Position numbers and translations under genes: made by a program
Part shown: positions 40,933 to 51,260 of the stretch, in pieces
Numbering within the stretch: the first letter of the stretch is position 1
Layout of the letters: every line of letters begins with the position of its first letter
Source: Botryococcus braunii
Taxonomy: Eukaryota; Chlorophyta; Trebouxiophyceae
Reading direction: 5' to 3'
Length of the DNA stretch: 64,000 bases
Assembly (NCBI GenBank): GCA_002005505.1
Contig: KV908397.1
Coordinates: forward strand, 63,134 to 127,133
The notes under the pieces: model-generated
Database searches by the model: none
What the model was told of the DNA's origin: nothing
What the model saw: only the letters and a program-made list of their open reading frames with translations

Positions 40933-41508
40933 TTGTGTAAACTGATAAGTACGTATAGTTACGTGATGACAAACGTACCTAGATACAAGGTCGAATATTC
41001 AAGGGCTCTATCAGTTTACCAAGTGGTTTTAGGAAACATTGTATAACTTGAACTTCTCCACGTGTGGAGTACAAGGGAGCAGATACGCCTGCTTGCGTAT
41101 CTAATTTAATGCGTGTTGATCAGTCAGGATGATCATATAGTGACCTCCATGCAGTAAAGGTCTTGTACAAGTGACGGTGTGGTCACAAGTCAAAGACTCC
41201 GTTGAGTGTGTACACGTGTATTGTGTAAACTGATAGGTACGTATAGTTACGTGATGACAAACGTACCTAGATACAAGGTGGAGTATATGAAAGCACTATC
41301 AGTTTACCACATGGTTTTAGAGAACATTGTATAACTTGACCTTCCCCACGTGTGGAGTACGAGGCAGCAGATACGCCTGCTTGCGTATCTAGGTTAATGC
41401 ATGGTGATCAGTCAGGTTGATCATATAGTGGCCTCCATGCAGTACAGGTCTTGTACAAGTGACGGTGTGGTTACTAGTTAAAGACTCCATTGAGTGTGTA
41501 CACGTGTA
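40933..41508. repeat. Head of E1: two tandem 288-bp units
   Basis: Units 40933-41220 and 41221-41508 are nearly identical. Each opens with ttgtgtaaactgata, which pairs with tatcagtttac about 80 nt later, and ends in gtgtacacgtgta. Related cores occur at 35.27, 50.27 and 63.74 kb. Confidence 0.9.
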
Positions 41509-41678
41509 TGTGTTTAGAACTCCTGGTGCAACTACAGAGTTACACGTTGGCATAGGGCCAAGTCAGGGTTGGTTATGAGGCCATGCAGTACGGTACGGCA
41601 TCTCGAAGGGATGTGTACCGTTACCGTCGCTTACGATCAGGAAGCATAGAAACGCCAGATCACAAACGAGCTTGGCAG

Positions 41679-42314
41679 TCGAATAGATGTGGAATGCATC
41701 TTTGATCAAGCTCCAAGCAGTTAAATGTTTGCTCTGTATTGTATGGCTTCTTGATAAACGGCTATCTTGCTCATAACAATACATGTAAGCTTGCGATCGG
41801 TGGCAGGGGTAACGGTCGCAGCCGGGTGGCTGCGATCGCAGGGTTTAAGCACATGCATGCTGATATTATTGATGATATTGAAGCATTACATGTGTTTGTT
41901 GTGCAGGAGTTTGCATGCTTGTTGTTACTGTTGGAAGACCAGTGAAGCTACTTGTGTGTTAAGAGTTCTACACTGGCTAGTAGCGGTGAGTACGGACACG
42001 TATAACAAGCAAGCTTTCGCTGGTTGAATAACTGTTTTGTTAAGAAATCTAATGAACCACATGTTGTGCATTACGGTTGGGAGTGGCCGTTTAACTCCTA
42101 GGACTGCTGAGGGCTAAGGGCGCCCTGAAAAGAGAGCAGTCGGTACGTGCACACATGTGGATAGTTTGTGTGTTGATTAGCTGTGGTTTAGATGTATTTA
42201 AAGAATGCTGATGAACACACCAGTAACTCGTAACGCCCGGGTTGCAAGCAGGTCTGGATGGCAGTGCGAGCACTGATCTAGATAAACATTGACGTTAAGT
42301 GGTGGTGTTCACAG
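41679..42314 (+). repeat. E1 plus-strand cassette, unspliced copy
   Basis: After ttggcag: exon a 41679-41784, intron 41785-41906 (GTAAGC...GTGCAG, 122 nt), exon b from 41907. The unit ends TTCACAG at 42314 and is followed by a 26-nt linker (42315-42340) that starts GTAAT and ends AG. The intron holds a CGCAGCC/GGCTGCG hairpin and the motif shared with E4. Confidence 0.8.
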
Positions 42315-42340
42315 GTAATATATATAAACCATTGTAATAG

Positions 42341-42508
42341 TCGAATAGATGTGGAATGCATCTTTGATCGAGCTCCAATCATTTAAATGTTTGCTCTGTA
42401 TTGTATGACTTCTTGATAAACGGCTATCTTGCTCATAATAATACAGGAGTTTGCATGCTTGTTGTTACTGTTGGAAGAACAGTGAAGCTACTTGTGTCTT
42501 GAGAGTGT
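42341..42508 (+). repeat. E1 plus-strand cassette, spliced partial copy
   Basis: Exon a (42341-42446, 106 nt as in the source) is joined directly to exon b (42447 onward); the 122-nt intron is absent. About half a dozen substitutions separate the copies. Similarity ends near 42508, where an opposite-strand cassette begins. Confidence 0.85.
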
Positions 42509-42513
42509 GGATT

Positions 42514-42761
42514 CTGCAAGATTCAGTTTGGATGTAATACTATATGCCACAGATAATTAAACACACAACTGTGTCATCCAGATAAGTGAACACTTTCAAT
42601 ATCAACACCATCACAAGCTGGAAGCAGTTAAAAGGTCAGACTGATCTCTCTTGATCTGAACAAATGCATCCACGATGCCAAACACAGATGAGAGTGAATT
42701 TAGACCAGGCTGTGAGTCAGAGTTTTTGACAACAAGATGTTTCAAAAACACTTTCAATTGA
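42514..42761 (-). repeat. E1 minus-strand cassette, spliced copy
   Basis: On the minus strand: exons of 125, 58 and 65 nt (42761-42637, 42636-42579, 42578-42514) joined without introns. The corresponding intron-containing unit is 43228-42804, upstream on this strand. About five substitutions in 248 nt separate them. Confidence 0.92.
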
Positions 42762-42803
42762 CTTACACAGGCACGATACGACGCTGGCCTATCTAACGAT
42801 TAC

Positions 42804-43228
42804 CTGCAAGATCCAGTTTGGATTTAATACTATATGCCACAGATAATTAAACACACAACTGTGTCATCCTGTGCATATTAAACACATTAGTATCTTGCTG
42901 GTAACCAACACAGCACCGTTTCCTTATATGCTAACGTGCAGCATGAACTGCTTACCAGATAAGTGAACACTTTCAATATCAACACCATCACAAGGTGGAA
43001 GCAGTTAAAAGGTCTGCACGTAAGCAACATTGTCATTAATTCACAATCAAAATGCAGCACTCATGGCTGTCACGACAACGTCAGCGACGAACGTATGCCT
43101 TACCAGACTGATCTCTCTTGATCTGAACAAATGCATCCATGATGCCAAACACAGATGAGAGTGAATTTAGATCAGGCTGTGAGTCAGAGTTTTTGACAAC
43201 AAGATGTTTCAAAAACACTTTCAATTGA
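42804..43228 (-). repeat. E1 minus-strand cassette, unspliced copy
   Basis: After CCAGGCAG: exon 43228-43104 (125), intron 43103-43014 (GTAAGG...GTGCAG, 90), exon 43013-42956 (58), intron 42955-42869 (GTAAGC...GCACAG, 87), exon 42868-42804 (65). A 42-nt linker follows (42803-42762, GTAAT...AG). Exon sizes equal those of the spliced copy base for base. Confidence 0.92.
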
Positions 43229-43309
43229 CTGCCTGGGGCTTCGTTCAGTCGCACCTATCCCCCCCCCCACCAGCTTTCTCCCCCCCCCCCTCCCACCCGT
43301 TTTTTTTTC

Positions 43310-43810
43310 CCTTTCTCCCCCCCCACCTCTCTTGGCTACTTTTATTTTCCCCTTGGCGTCCCCAGCACTGTACACCTTCGATTAAACCTCCCCCCCCCCC
43401 CCCCCCCCCGCGGCCCACCACTTGTTAGATGCGCGTCTCACACTCCCCCCCTCTTGCTCTGCCGTCCCGTTCACAGATGTTACCTCCCTCCCTCTTCAAC
43501 TCTGCCGTCATTCGGATTCTGGTTTGTTCTTATCGGGCCTTCATATCCAGCCCAATTTTTGGTTTCTTGCTTCTGTACTACGGCCTGTGTGAAATATGGT
43601 TTCCAAATTGGTAATAGTGTACTGCCCATGATGCAGTGTCCAAATTGTTGGGTTAAACAGTCAGAACGCTTTATCTTTTTTCCTACCCTGTCAGAAGGGT
43701 GTATCATAACATATCGTTCTGAAGCTTTTACGATAGTTCTTGAACGATGACCATGATTGGTGCGTTACTTGTGCTCCAGCTTACGTAGCAGCTTCACTGT
43801 ATAGAAATTT
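43310..43810. repeat. Block L, copy 2, left part
   Basis: Matches 37730-38221. It ends with the target duplication AATTT (43806-43810) of the Copia insertion. It is preceded by poly-C tracts (43259-43400). Confidence 0.9.
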
Positions 43811-44508
43811 TGTTATAATAGTGAAAGAACATTTGGTGCCTTTCCCTCAGAAGAGTAATAGTGGCCAGATCAGCTCGTATTAACTAGCGGGAACATTCAT
43901 TAGAATGAGTAATAGGTGGCAGAACCTAGGAGTTCTGCCAGAACCAATCTAGACCAGTTTCACGTAGATTAGGGAGAATGAGGTAATTGGACACGGTTTG
44001 CTAGAAAGGTTATATGTCGCTGGCTCGAAGGGATGAGGCACTTGATTGGGACTACAAAAGCACTTCGGGTGTTTGTCGTTCAACTGTTGCCAGTCAAGTC
44101 ACTTCACACACAGTCGCCACTGCTTGTTATTCGACACACAACAAGAGTGCCGCCGGACTAAACACCCTCGTGCCGGGTCTACAAGAACAATGGATTAGGA
44201 AAGGGTCTAGATAGTGTGTATTAGGAAAGTGCTAATGTTTTAGCTCATCGGACATTGGTAATGCAGACTATCGGTAATTACGTAGATGGAGTAGTTTGAA
44301 TTACTGAGTGATGAGAGAGAGCAATAAGCATTGTAACACTTCATTGGGACTACAAAAGCACTTCGGGTGTTTGTCGTTCAACTGTTGCCAGTCAAGTCAC
44401 TTCACACACAGTCGCCACTGCTTGTTATTCGACACACAACAAGAGTGCCGCCGGACTAAACACCCTCGTGCCGGGTCATACAGGAAACGCCACGCTCAGA
44501 ATTGTTCA
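43811..44508 (+). repeat. 5' LTR of the Copia element (698 bp)
   Basis: Contains an internal direct repeat (44039-44179 and 44337-44483). It lacks 32 bp, just after the first internal repeat, that the 3' LTR retains. Confidence 0.95.
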
Positions 44509-44523
44509 GGTTATGGGCCCAAC
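44509..44523 (+). promoter_or_regulatory. Primer-binding site matching the initiator tRNA-Met anticodon arm
   Basis: GGTTATGGGCCCAAC directly follows the 5' LTR. Apart from its ends it is complementary to the anticodon stem-loop of metazoan-type initiator tRNA-Met (GGGCCCATAACC), not to a tRNA 3' end. Drosophila copia is known to prime from such a half-tRNA; the same mechanism is inferred here. Confidence 0.75.
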
Positions 44524-44574
44524 AATTCATACGCTGAGCACTTGAGATGTGTGACTCGAACGGAAGGATCTGCG

Positions 44575-45099
44575 ATGGGACGAACGAGACAGAGCGGGAG
44601 AATGTCTACGGGCTCTGCGAGACCTATGAGGCTACCTCCACCTCCACCACCGACATATGACAGTTTGAGAAAAGCTGGTGGAGAGACAGGACCAAGAACA
44701 CCTGAGGAACGAGCATTCATCATCAAGGACTTTGTCAGTCGAGCATATGGACAGGGCAGACTAGACCCTCCACAGTGGTTCAAACAGAGATTTCCAGTCT
44801 ACCCTGCTTACAAAGTAACAGCCTGGGAGTGTTCCTTCATCAACGGAGACCCAGGATTTGTGACCCGTGCACTGTTTGAACGACACCTGCGGCAGGTCGG
44901 AGGTCCGGACCAGGAAGAATGCTGGGCAGAAAAGGCAGCTTACACAGCTGTGGAAACAGCTCTCGCTTCGTTCGACGAGGACTTCCTTATTTCTCTCTTG
45001 GGAAGCATAAAGGGATACAGTCCTGAGGAGTGGTGCTCTGAACCAGGCAGCGAGGACGAGGACGGAGACTCGAAACTTTCAGAACCCAACGACGACTGA
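44575..45099 (+). CDS. Extra 174-codon ORF upstream of gag in the Copia element
   Basis: ATG at 44575, stop at 45097-45099, intact. The product has a proline run ending PPPPPPTYDSL, a middle part (EERAFIIKDFVSRAYGQGRL, DPPQWFKQRFPVYPAYK) and an acidic tail (EDEDGDSKLSEPNDD). PPTY fits the PPxY pattern that binds WW domains and serves as a late-budding motif in some retroelements and viruses; that use here is speculation. It lies between the primer-binding site and gag, where Copia elements normally have only a leader. No family recognised. It is the only undamaged frame of the element. Confidence 0.6.
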   Translation: MGRTRQSGRMSTGSARPMRLPPPPPPTYDSLRKAGGETGPRTPEERAFIIKDFVSRAYGQGRLDPPQWFKQRFPVYPAYKVTAWECSFINGDPGFVTRALFERHLRQVGGPDQEECWAEKAAYTAVETALASFDEDFLISLLGSIKGYSPEEWCSEPGSEDEDGDSKLSEPNDD

Positions 45100-45115
45100 C
45101 CAGATATCCAACAGC

Positions 45116-47799
45116 ATGGCAAAGAAGGGCTCAAGCACCAGTGAAGCATCGAAGTCAGCAGACGAGGAGTCAACGTCAACCCCCACACGAGAGCCATGCA
45201 CACCCAGTACCTCTATGGGTGAGGGAGATAGTCTTCCCAAGGTTATTGCTACGCAGTCAAGGTCCATATCAAACTACTGCGTCATGGTCAGAATTTTATA
45301 GTGTGGGACAATGCATTCACTGCAGCTAATAGTGCTAAGGGTTCATTGCCTGCCATTCAAGAAGCCATGCCTGGTACCATCCACAATGTTGCTGCTATGC
45401 TGCTGATGTATGAATCAGTCCCGGAAGAATGGCTGGGAGAATTGTCTAGCAAGCCCTCTGCGTATGATGCATAAGTATTTATCTGCAAGAAATTTGTTGG
45501 TGCATATAATACCCAAGCCAATGCAGACTGCTTGAAGGAGATGGCAAAGGGCATGAAACGAGGAGAAACAATATCCCAGTATGTATCTAGGATGATCAAT
45601 TTAAAGAGCTGCCTGAAACGCAATGGACATGATCTCCTGGATGGTCATGTGGCAACCCAGATAGTGCAGGGACTCCCAGCAGCAGCCAACCCTCCAGGGC
45701 TACTACCCACTGCAGTTGCTCAACCCTTGGATCAGCTGGCAGACCTGATTTCCACCACAGCCGAGGCCTCCGGGTACAATGATGATGGGGATCAACAGGC
45801 TGTGGTCATGATGGCTCAGCCTACCCCACCTGCTCCTGTACCTGCTCCAGCAGCATGTGCGCTGACCCAACCCAAGCAGTCAGCAGATGGAGACTCAAAG
45901 GTGGAGGTAAGGGGGACCTGCAACTACTGTCACAATAAGGGACACTTCTGGCGAGACTGCCGCAAGCGGCAGAGAGATGCAGAAACCCAGAGGAACGTAG
46001 TTGCAGCTGTGCAGCAGCTGGCTCGCATGTGGCCCCAAGGGCAATTTCCCGGAGCACCCCAGCCACCTCCAACAGTACAGCATGCCTTCCCTGGAGCTGG
46101 AGCGTTCCCACTGCTGCATCCACCTACTGGTCCTCCCTCTCCTCCTTCAGAAGGTATGCTATATGTAGTGTCCTACAATGTGCTGGATTCCCGCAGCAAC
46201 AAACAGTCCAAACAGTCCTGGCTTGTGGATAGTGGAGCGTCAGTGCATCTTGTGAACAGCCTGTCCTTGCTGCATGCCCCCACTGTACATGCCACGCCTA
46301 TTCCCCTTCAACTTGCCACCTCAGATGCTACAGGAGGAATCATTGCAACGGGCTCAGTATGTCTATTGTCCCCACAGCATGCACCACTATGGCTGCACCA
46401 TGTGCAGTGTGTTCCTTCAGCTACGACTAATATCCTATCAGTATCTGCTGCCCTTCGTGATGGTGCTTGCTTTGCTACAGACAGTGTGGGAGGTTTTACA
46501 GCAGTGACTGGCCCAAATGGGTGGAGGATGCCAGTGAGTGTAGAGAATGGCCTCTACTATGTGCACAACTGTTTGCCTGTAACAGCAAGTAAAACCCCAT
46601 GCCCAGTGACAGCTGCCATGAAGAGCAAATGCAAGAAAAGCCAGAAGCATGACTGCACTAGACGTTTCCTCTGGCACAGCAGATTGGGACATCCGGGTGA
46701 ACCATGGATGCAACGCCTGAGCAGTGAGCAGTTAGTTACTGGCCTAGACACACATCTTTCCCCTTGTGAAAAGTGCCCCAAGTACTGTGAAGCCTGTATT
46801 GAGGGGAAGCATGCTCGCCCACCTTTCGGTGAAAGTTCCAGACCTGCAGTGAACCCCCTTGACAGAATCCATATTGACACTGTGGGTCCTATATCTCCAG
46901 CTGCAATCATTGGAGAACGGTTTTGGGTGACAGTAGCAGACGAAGCATCCGGATGGAAAGCAGTCTTGCCAGTTAAATCTAAGGATGTTATTGGAGCTGT
47001 TGTCAGGGACCTTATCCTGTTTTGGCAGAGAGAAAGGAGGACCACTGTGAAGTGCATTCGATGTGACAGGGGCACTGAATTCATTAATGCCAGATTCAAG
47101 GAGTTCTGTGCCTCTCAGGGCACTAAATTGGAGATGTCTGCGCCATATACCCCGCAACAGAATGGGATAGCAGAGCGAGCCAACAGGACCCTCAAGGAGC
47201 GAACCAGGACACTTCTTAACTTTGCAGCAGCCAATCCAGTGATGTGGAAAGAGGCTCTGGAGACAGCTTGCACCCTTCCGAACATGGGACCCAGTACAGG
47301 CAGGCCTCTTACCCCCTGTGAAATGTTTATGGGATATAAACCAGATGTTTCCCTTCTACGTACCTGGGGATGCCTGGCATTTGTGCATGTACCAGACCAG
47401 CAGAGGAGTGTATTTGCACCCAAGGCAGTGCCAGGGATGTTCACTGGATATTCGCCAGTGTCCAAGGCATTTCGCATCTATCTAGGAGGAGGGGTCTGGC
47501 GGGAGAGCAGAGATGTGGAATTTGTGGAGCACATTCGGGGGGCCTCCAGAGTGGGAATACACATTCTACCTGGACAGCCTCAGCAGCTTTCATATCCTGA
47601 AGACCTGCAACTCCAGCAGCAGGACAGTGAACCTCCTGCTGGTTCCAACCAACTTCGTACTCGGAATGGAGCTATCAGCATTCCCTGCTCCAGCAACAGA
47701 CCTGACAGCACCCTCCGAGAAGCCCCTGACGAGGCTGCAACCGAGCCTGTCGGTCAGGGGAAGTTGTTAAAAGGTTATGGGCAGTGGCGTATCCTGTAA
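45116..47799 (+). pseudogene. Copia gag - protease - integrase
   Basis: Gag starts MAKKGSSTSEAS, loses frame near 45250, has TAA at 45472-45474, then is open from there to 47799. Seen in order: zinc knuckle CNYCHNKGHFWRDC (about 45919); protease WLVDSGASVHL (about 46219); the integrase zinc region with H...H...C..C (LWHSRLGHPG...CEACIEGKHARPPF); integrase core with HIDTVGP, RCDRGTEF and QQNGIAERANR carrying the D, D and E residues; then the GYKPDVSLLRTWGC/SRDVEFVE segment typical of Copia. The frame stops soon after the E5 insertion point. Confidence 0.93.
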
Positions 47800-48392
47800 G
47801 CAAGCAGACAGGTCGTAAGTTCGTGCCTCTCCAGCTACAGTCCTTGACGACTGTCTGCTCTTTAGACACATGCAACTGCATGAACAAGACTGGCATCCTT
47901 ATGTGCCCAGTATCTTTCCAAACCAGTTCCGTTACATGTTGATCTGTCAATGAGCATCTACACACGGATAAGCTCCTGACGGCTGAAAGCAAGTACCTTC
48001 CTATACTCAATCAAGACTCCGTCCCTTAGCTGTTTGGGAGACTTGATTGTCCACTAAGATGGTTCACTTACAAACAAGCAATCAAACATGAACACATTAC
48101 CAATACACACCCTGAGTCACCGCACCTGTAAGCAAGCAGACAGGTCGTAAGTTCGTGCCTCTCCAGCTACAGTCCTTGACGACTGTCTGCTCTTTAGACA
48201 CATGCAACTGCATGAACAAGACTGGCATCCTTATGTGCCCAGTATCTTTCCAAACCAGTTGCTCGACTATGCGGTGATCGCAGCTTTAATAGTCCTTTCA
48301 CACTAACGCGTAATCTAAATCAGATTGTACCTTATGTTCGAAATAGACCTCATCCGAACGTGTCTTGAGGTACCTTATGTGGATAGTGGACC
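47796..48392. mobile_element. 597-bp non-coding insertion E5 in the Copia element
   Basis: Flanked by CGTATCCT (47788-47795 and 48393-48400), an 8-bp target duplication. It contains identical 136-bp direct repeats (47793-47928, whose first three bases overlap the duplication, and 48125-48260). Read on the minus strand, one repeat ends CTTACAG followed by GTGCGG, the other CTTACAG followed by flanking DNA, resembling the cassette pairs of E1 and E2 without proof of splicing. Confidence 0.75.
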
Positions 48393-50445
48393 CGTATCCT
48401 AATAATGTACATTTGAAGATCACCTAAAGCACAAGGCATTCTATAATGTATGTTCACAACTCAACAGAAGTGCCTCCCGGAGGAAGCCGCCACTGACCAT
48501 GTCACTGGATCACCGGGAGGAACTCATCCACTGGATCTGGACCAGTCCGGCATGGTGGTGACACTCCGTCGAATGGCAAGAGGGAATCCCGACGGTGGAG
48601 GACATCAACAGCTTTTGGAGCGGGCACAGCAGTCCCTCCGAGACCCACGGCCTGACAACGAAGGCCAGCCCCCGGATGGATTGACAAGGTCGCAACGCTA
48701 CGAGCATCGAACTGCTGCACGCGAGCTCTTGCTGGCACAGGAGAAGGGTGAGAGCTGTGAGCGAGTGGGGCTGACAGAATGTGACACTGAGTCACAGGGA
48801 CCAGGGGAAGTGCAGGACAGGGGTCAGAATCACGAGAGACCTGCCTCACATGTGAGCGATGAGAGGGGGGCAGTCTCTGATCCGACTGAAAATGGTCCAA
48901 GTGAGCTGAGTTGTTTGGGTGGGACCTGTACAGTGCCTGAGAGTGATGTTAGAGATGCATCATGTGAGAAGAGCTGCACAGTCCAATTCCATGAAGCCCA
49001 GGTACAATGTGGTGCCAGCCACACAAATGCGGGCTATGCCTGTGAGAGCGCAGCTGGGCCAGCGTCCCAGCGCACATGTGTAGTGGGTGGAAGCAAGAGA
49101 GAAAGAGAGGCACTAGCTCAGTGCACAGAAGGAGCAGCCACACAAATCCTGAAGGGTGCTCAGACTCCTTGTGAGGGAACTGACGAGCCTGCCACTCGCC
49201 AGGCATGTGAGAGTGCGAGTGAGGAGGTGAATCGGAAGCTCAGACAATGTGTGATTACCCCAGACTACAAGAGCTTTCCGAGAGATACCTGTGTCTGGGA
49301 GAATGATGTAAGCGTGCGGAGCAGTAAGCTTGAAAAGGCAAACTGCGAGTCGAAAAGAGAGAGAGAGCAGAGAAGGAAGTTTGAACCTGCTCAGGCCATT
49401 CCAACGTGCAGTACGGCGACAGTCAGTGGAAGAGTAGTGGGTGAGAGAGAGAATGAGAGCAGCACTGCTGGGAGCCAGGGAGAAAAGGGGAAGCATACTG
49501 GGGTGCGTTTCAGCAAAATAAGCGTGCCCTCAAGCTTGAGAGAGGCACAGCAGTCTCCCCAGTGGGAATACTGGAAGGCTGCCATGCAGGAAGAGCAGAA
49601 TTCTTTGGATGCCCACGAGGAGATGGAGTATGTCCCTAGGCCTCGTGGTCATAAAGTGATTCCAGTTCACTGGATTTTCTCAGTGAAAATGGATGCTCAT
49701 GGTAATGTGTTAAGGTTCAAGGCAAGGTTGGTGGCTCAGGGATGCAGGCAAATCCCTGGTGTAGATGTCATGGAGGTATTTGCACCAACTAGCAGCTATG
49801 GGTCTAGAAGAGCATTGCTATCAGTGGCTGCATAAGAGGGTCTTGAGATCCACCAAGTGGATGTCAAAACAGCATTCTTGAATGGTGAATTGGAAGAGGA
49901 GGTGTATGTCACACAACCTCCTGGGTTTGAGAATGGGGATGGCAACACTGTGTGTTGTGTTTGAGAGAGGATAAGGTACGTATCCGGATGTACAGGATCA
50001 CGTATGTACGTGAGTACGTGTGCTCTCTCAAGTACACTTTGTGGTATTAGGCACGTCACTTGACAAGCTTGAACAAACATTAGATGTGCTTTAGAAAACG
50101 CATGCACCAGGACACAAAAGTTGCTGTTATATAACACTCCTAATGCATATATGTATTAGAAGACCTGGAGAGAGTGCCCTCCATGGGAGGTAGAGGTTCA
50201 TAGCCCATCATGCAAGTACAGGTCTCAGTCAATGAAGTTCAAGGAACTATGATAGAGATCCTATCGAGCGTGTACACGTGTAGGACAGGTGTACAGATAT
50301 AGCATAAGTCCGTACTTCGTGGGTGTGACAAGTGTACCTCACACAGTTAGGGTGTGGTGATAAAGTACACCTTTCTGCGGTGACCTGTGATTGTGCGTAA
50401 CGCGCGATCAAGCTAGGAGGGGCAGATCGGCAGTTCGTTCCTCAG

Positions 50446-50946
50446 ACAGTTGGAGCTTTCTATCGAAGTTGCCTGGAGTCCTATTCAGTGGGAATCGCTG
50501 AAGGACCTGTCTGAGACCTGCCGGAGTATTGCTCTCACTGATATCATGCTATGCTTGTGCATGTGGGCTGCGTGAGAGAATATCGGTAAGGCCCGGTTAG
50601 AGCATCGGTTGTGTTTAGTAAATGATAGTTCATAAGTGTTAATGAGTGCCATTTAGTTGAAAAGACTGAATAACATTCAGTACTGCGCAGGAGGTTGTTG
50701 TTTTCTGTCTGTTGAGACAGTGCGAGCTGCATAAGTGTAGTATGTACACGGGTGGGCAGCGGTAAGAACACCTCCGGATAAAAACTTGTACATTGATGGA
50801 AGCCATTGTGTTGTTTAGTTACTGGTGTAAGTATGATACTGATAGAGAGCAATGTACGTGACTCGTACAGGTGGTCAGTTGCGAGGATGGCGTCGTAACT
50901 GATGTGAGTGCTTGAGTAAGTGACAGATACTTACGATTGCGAACAG
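50446..50946 (+). repeat. E2 cassette, unspliced copy
   Basis: Preceded by CCTCAG. Exon 1 50446-50585 (140 nt), intron 1 50586-50690 (GTAAGG...GCGCAG, 105), exon 2 50691-50761 (71), intron 2 50762-50870 (GTAAGA...GTACAG, 109), exon 3 50871-50946 (76). The linker 50947-50973 starts GTAAT and ends AAG. Confidence 0.95.
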
Positions 50947-50973
50947 GTAATAAACAACACCATGTAAAAGAAG

Positions 50974-51260
50974 ACAGTTGGAGCTTTCTATCGAAGTTGC
51001 CTGGAGTCCTATTCAGTGGGAATCGCTGAAGGACCTGTCTGAGACCTGCCGGAGTATTGCTCTCACTGATATCATGCTATGCTTGTGCATGTGGGCTGCG
51101 TGAGAGAATATCGGAGGTTGTTGTTTTCTGTCTGTTGAGACAGTGCGAGCTGCATAAGTGTAGTATGTACACGGGTGGGCAGCGGTGGTCAGTTGCGAGG
51201 ATGGCGTCGTAACTGATGTGAGTGCTTGAGTAAGTGACAGATACTTACGATTGCGAACAG
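50974..51260 (+). repeat. E2 cassette, precisely spliced copy
   Basis: Exon 1 50974-51113, exon 2 51114-51184, exon 3 51185-51260: lengths 140, 71 and 76 as in the source, identical by eye over all 287 nt, with both introns absent at the exact GT and AG borders. Confidence 0.96.

Noticed and set aside
42514..43228. E1 minus exons as a protein-coding gene fragment
   Set aside because: One frame is open for about 49 codons, then stops; E2 likewise stops, and its homologue E3 has a stop three codons in. Coding cannot be excluded for E1 but is not supported.
47757..47786. Second Copia junction: GGGGAAGT..GTTA followed by GGTTATGGGC, resembling a polypurine tract, LTR start and primer site
   Set aside because: The similarity is only 10-11 bases in each part and the expected continuation of the primer site is missing; possibly chance.
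40933..51260. Introner elements: introns inserted into one of two ordinary duplicate copies
   Set aside because: The five introns (87-122 nt) share no sequence with one another apart from splice consensus and have no duplicated borders; loss by splicing explains the data better.
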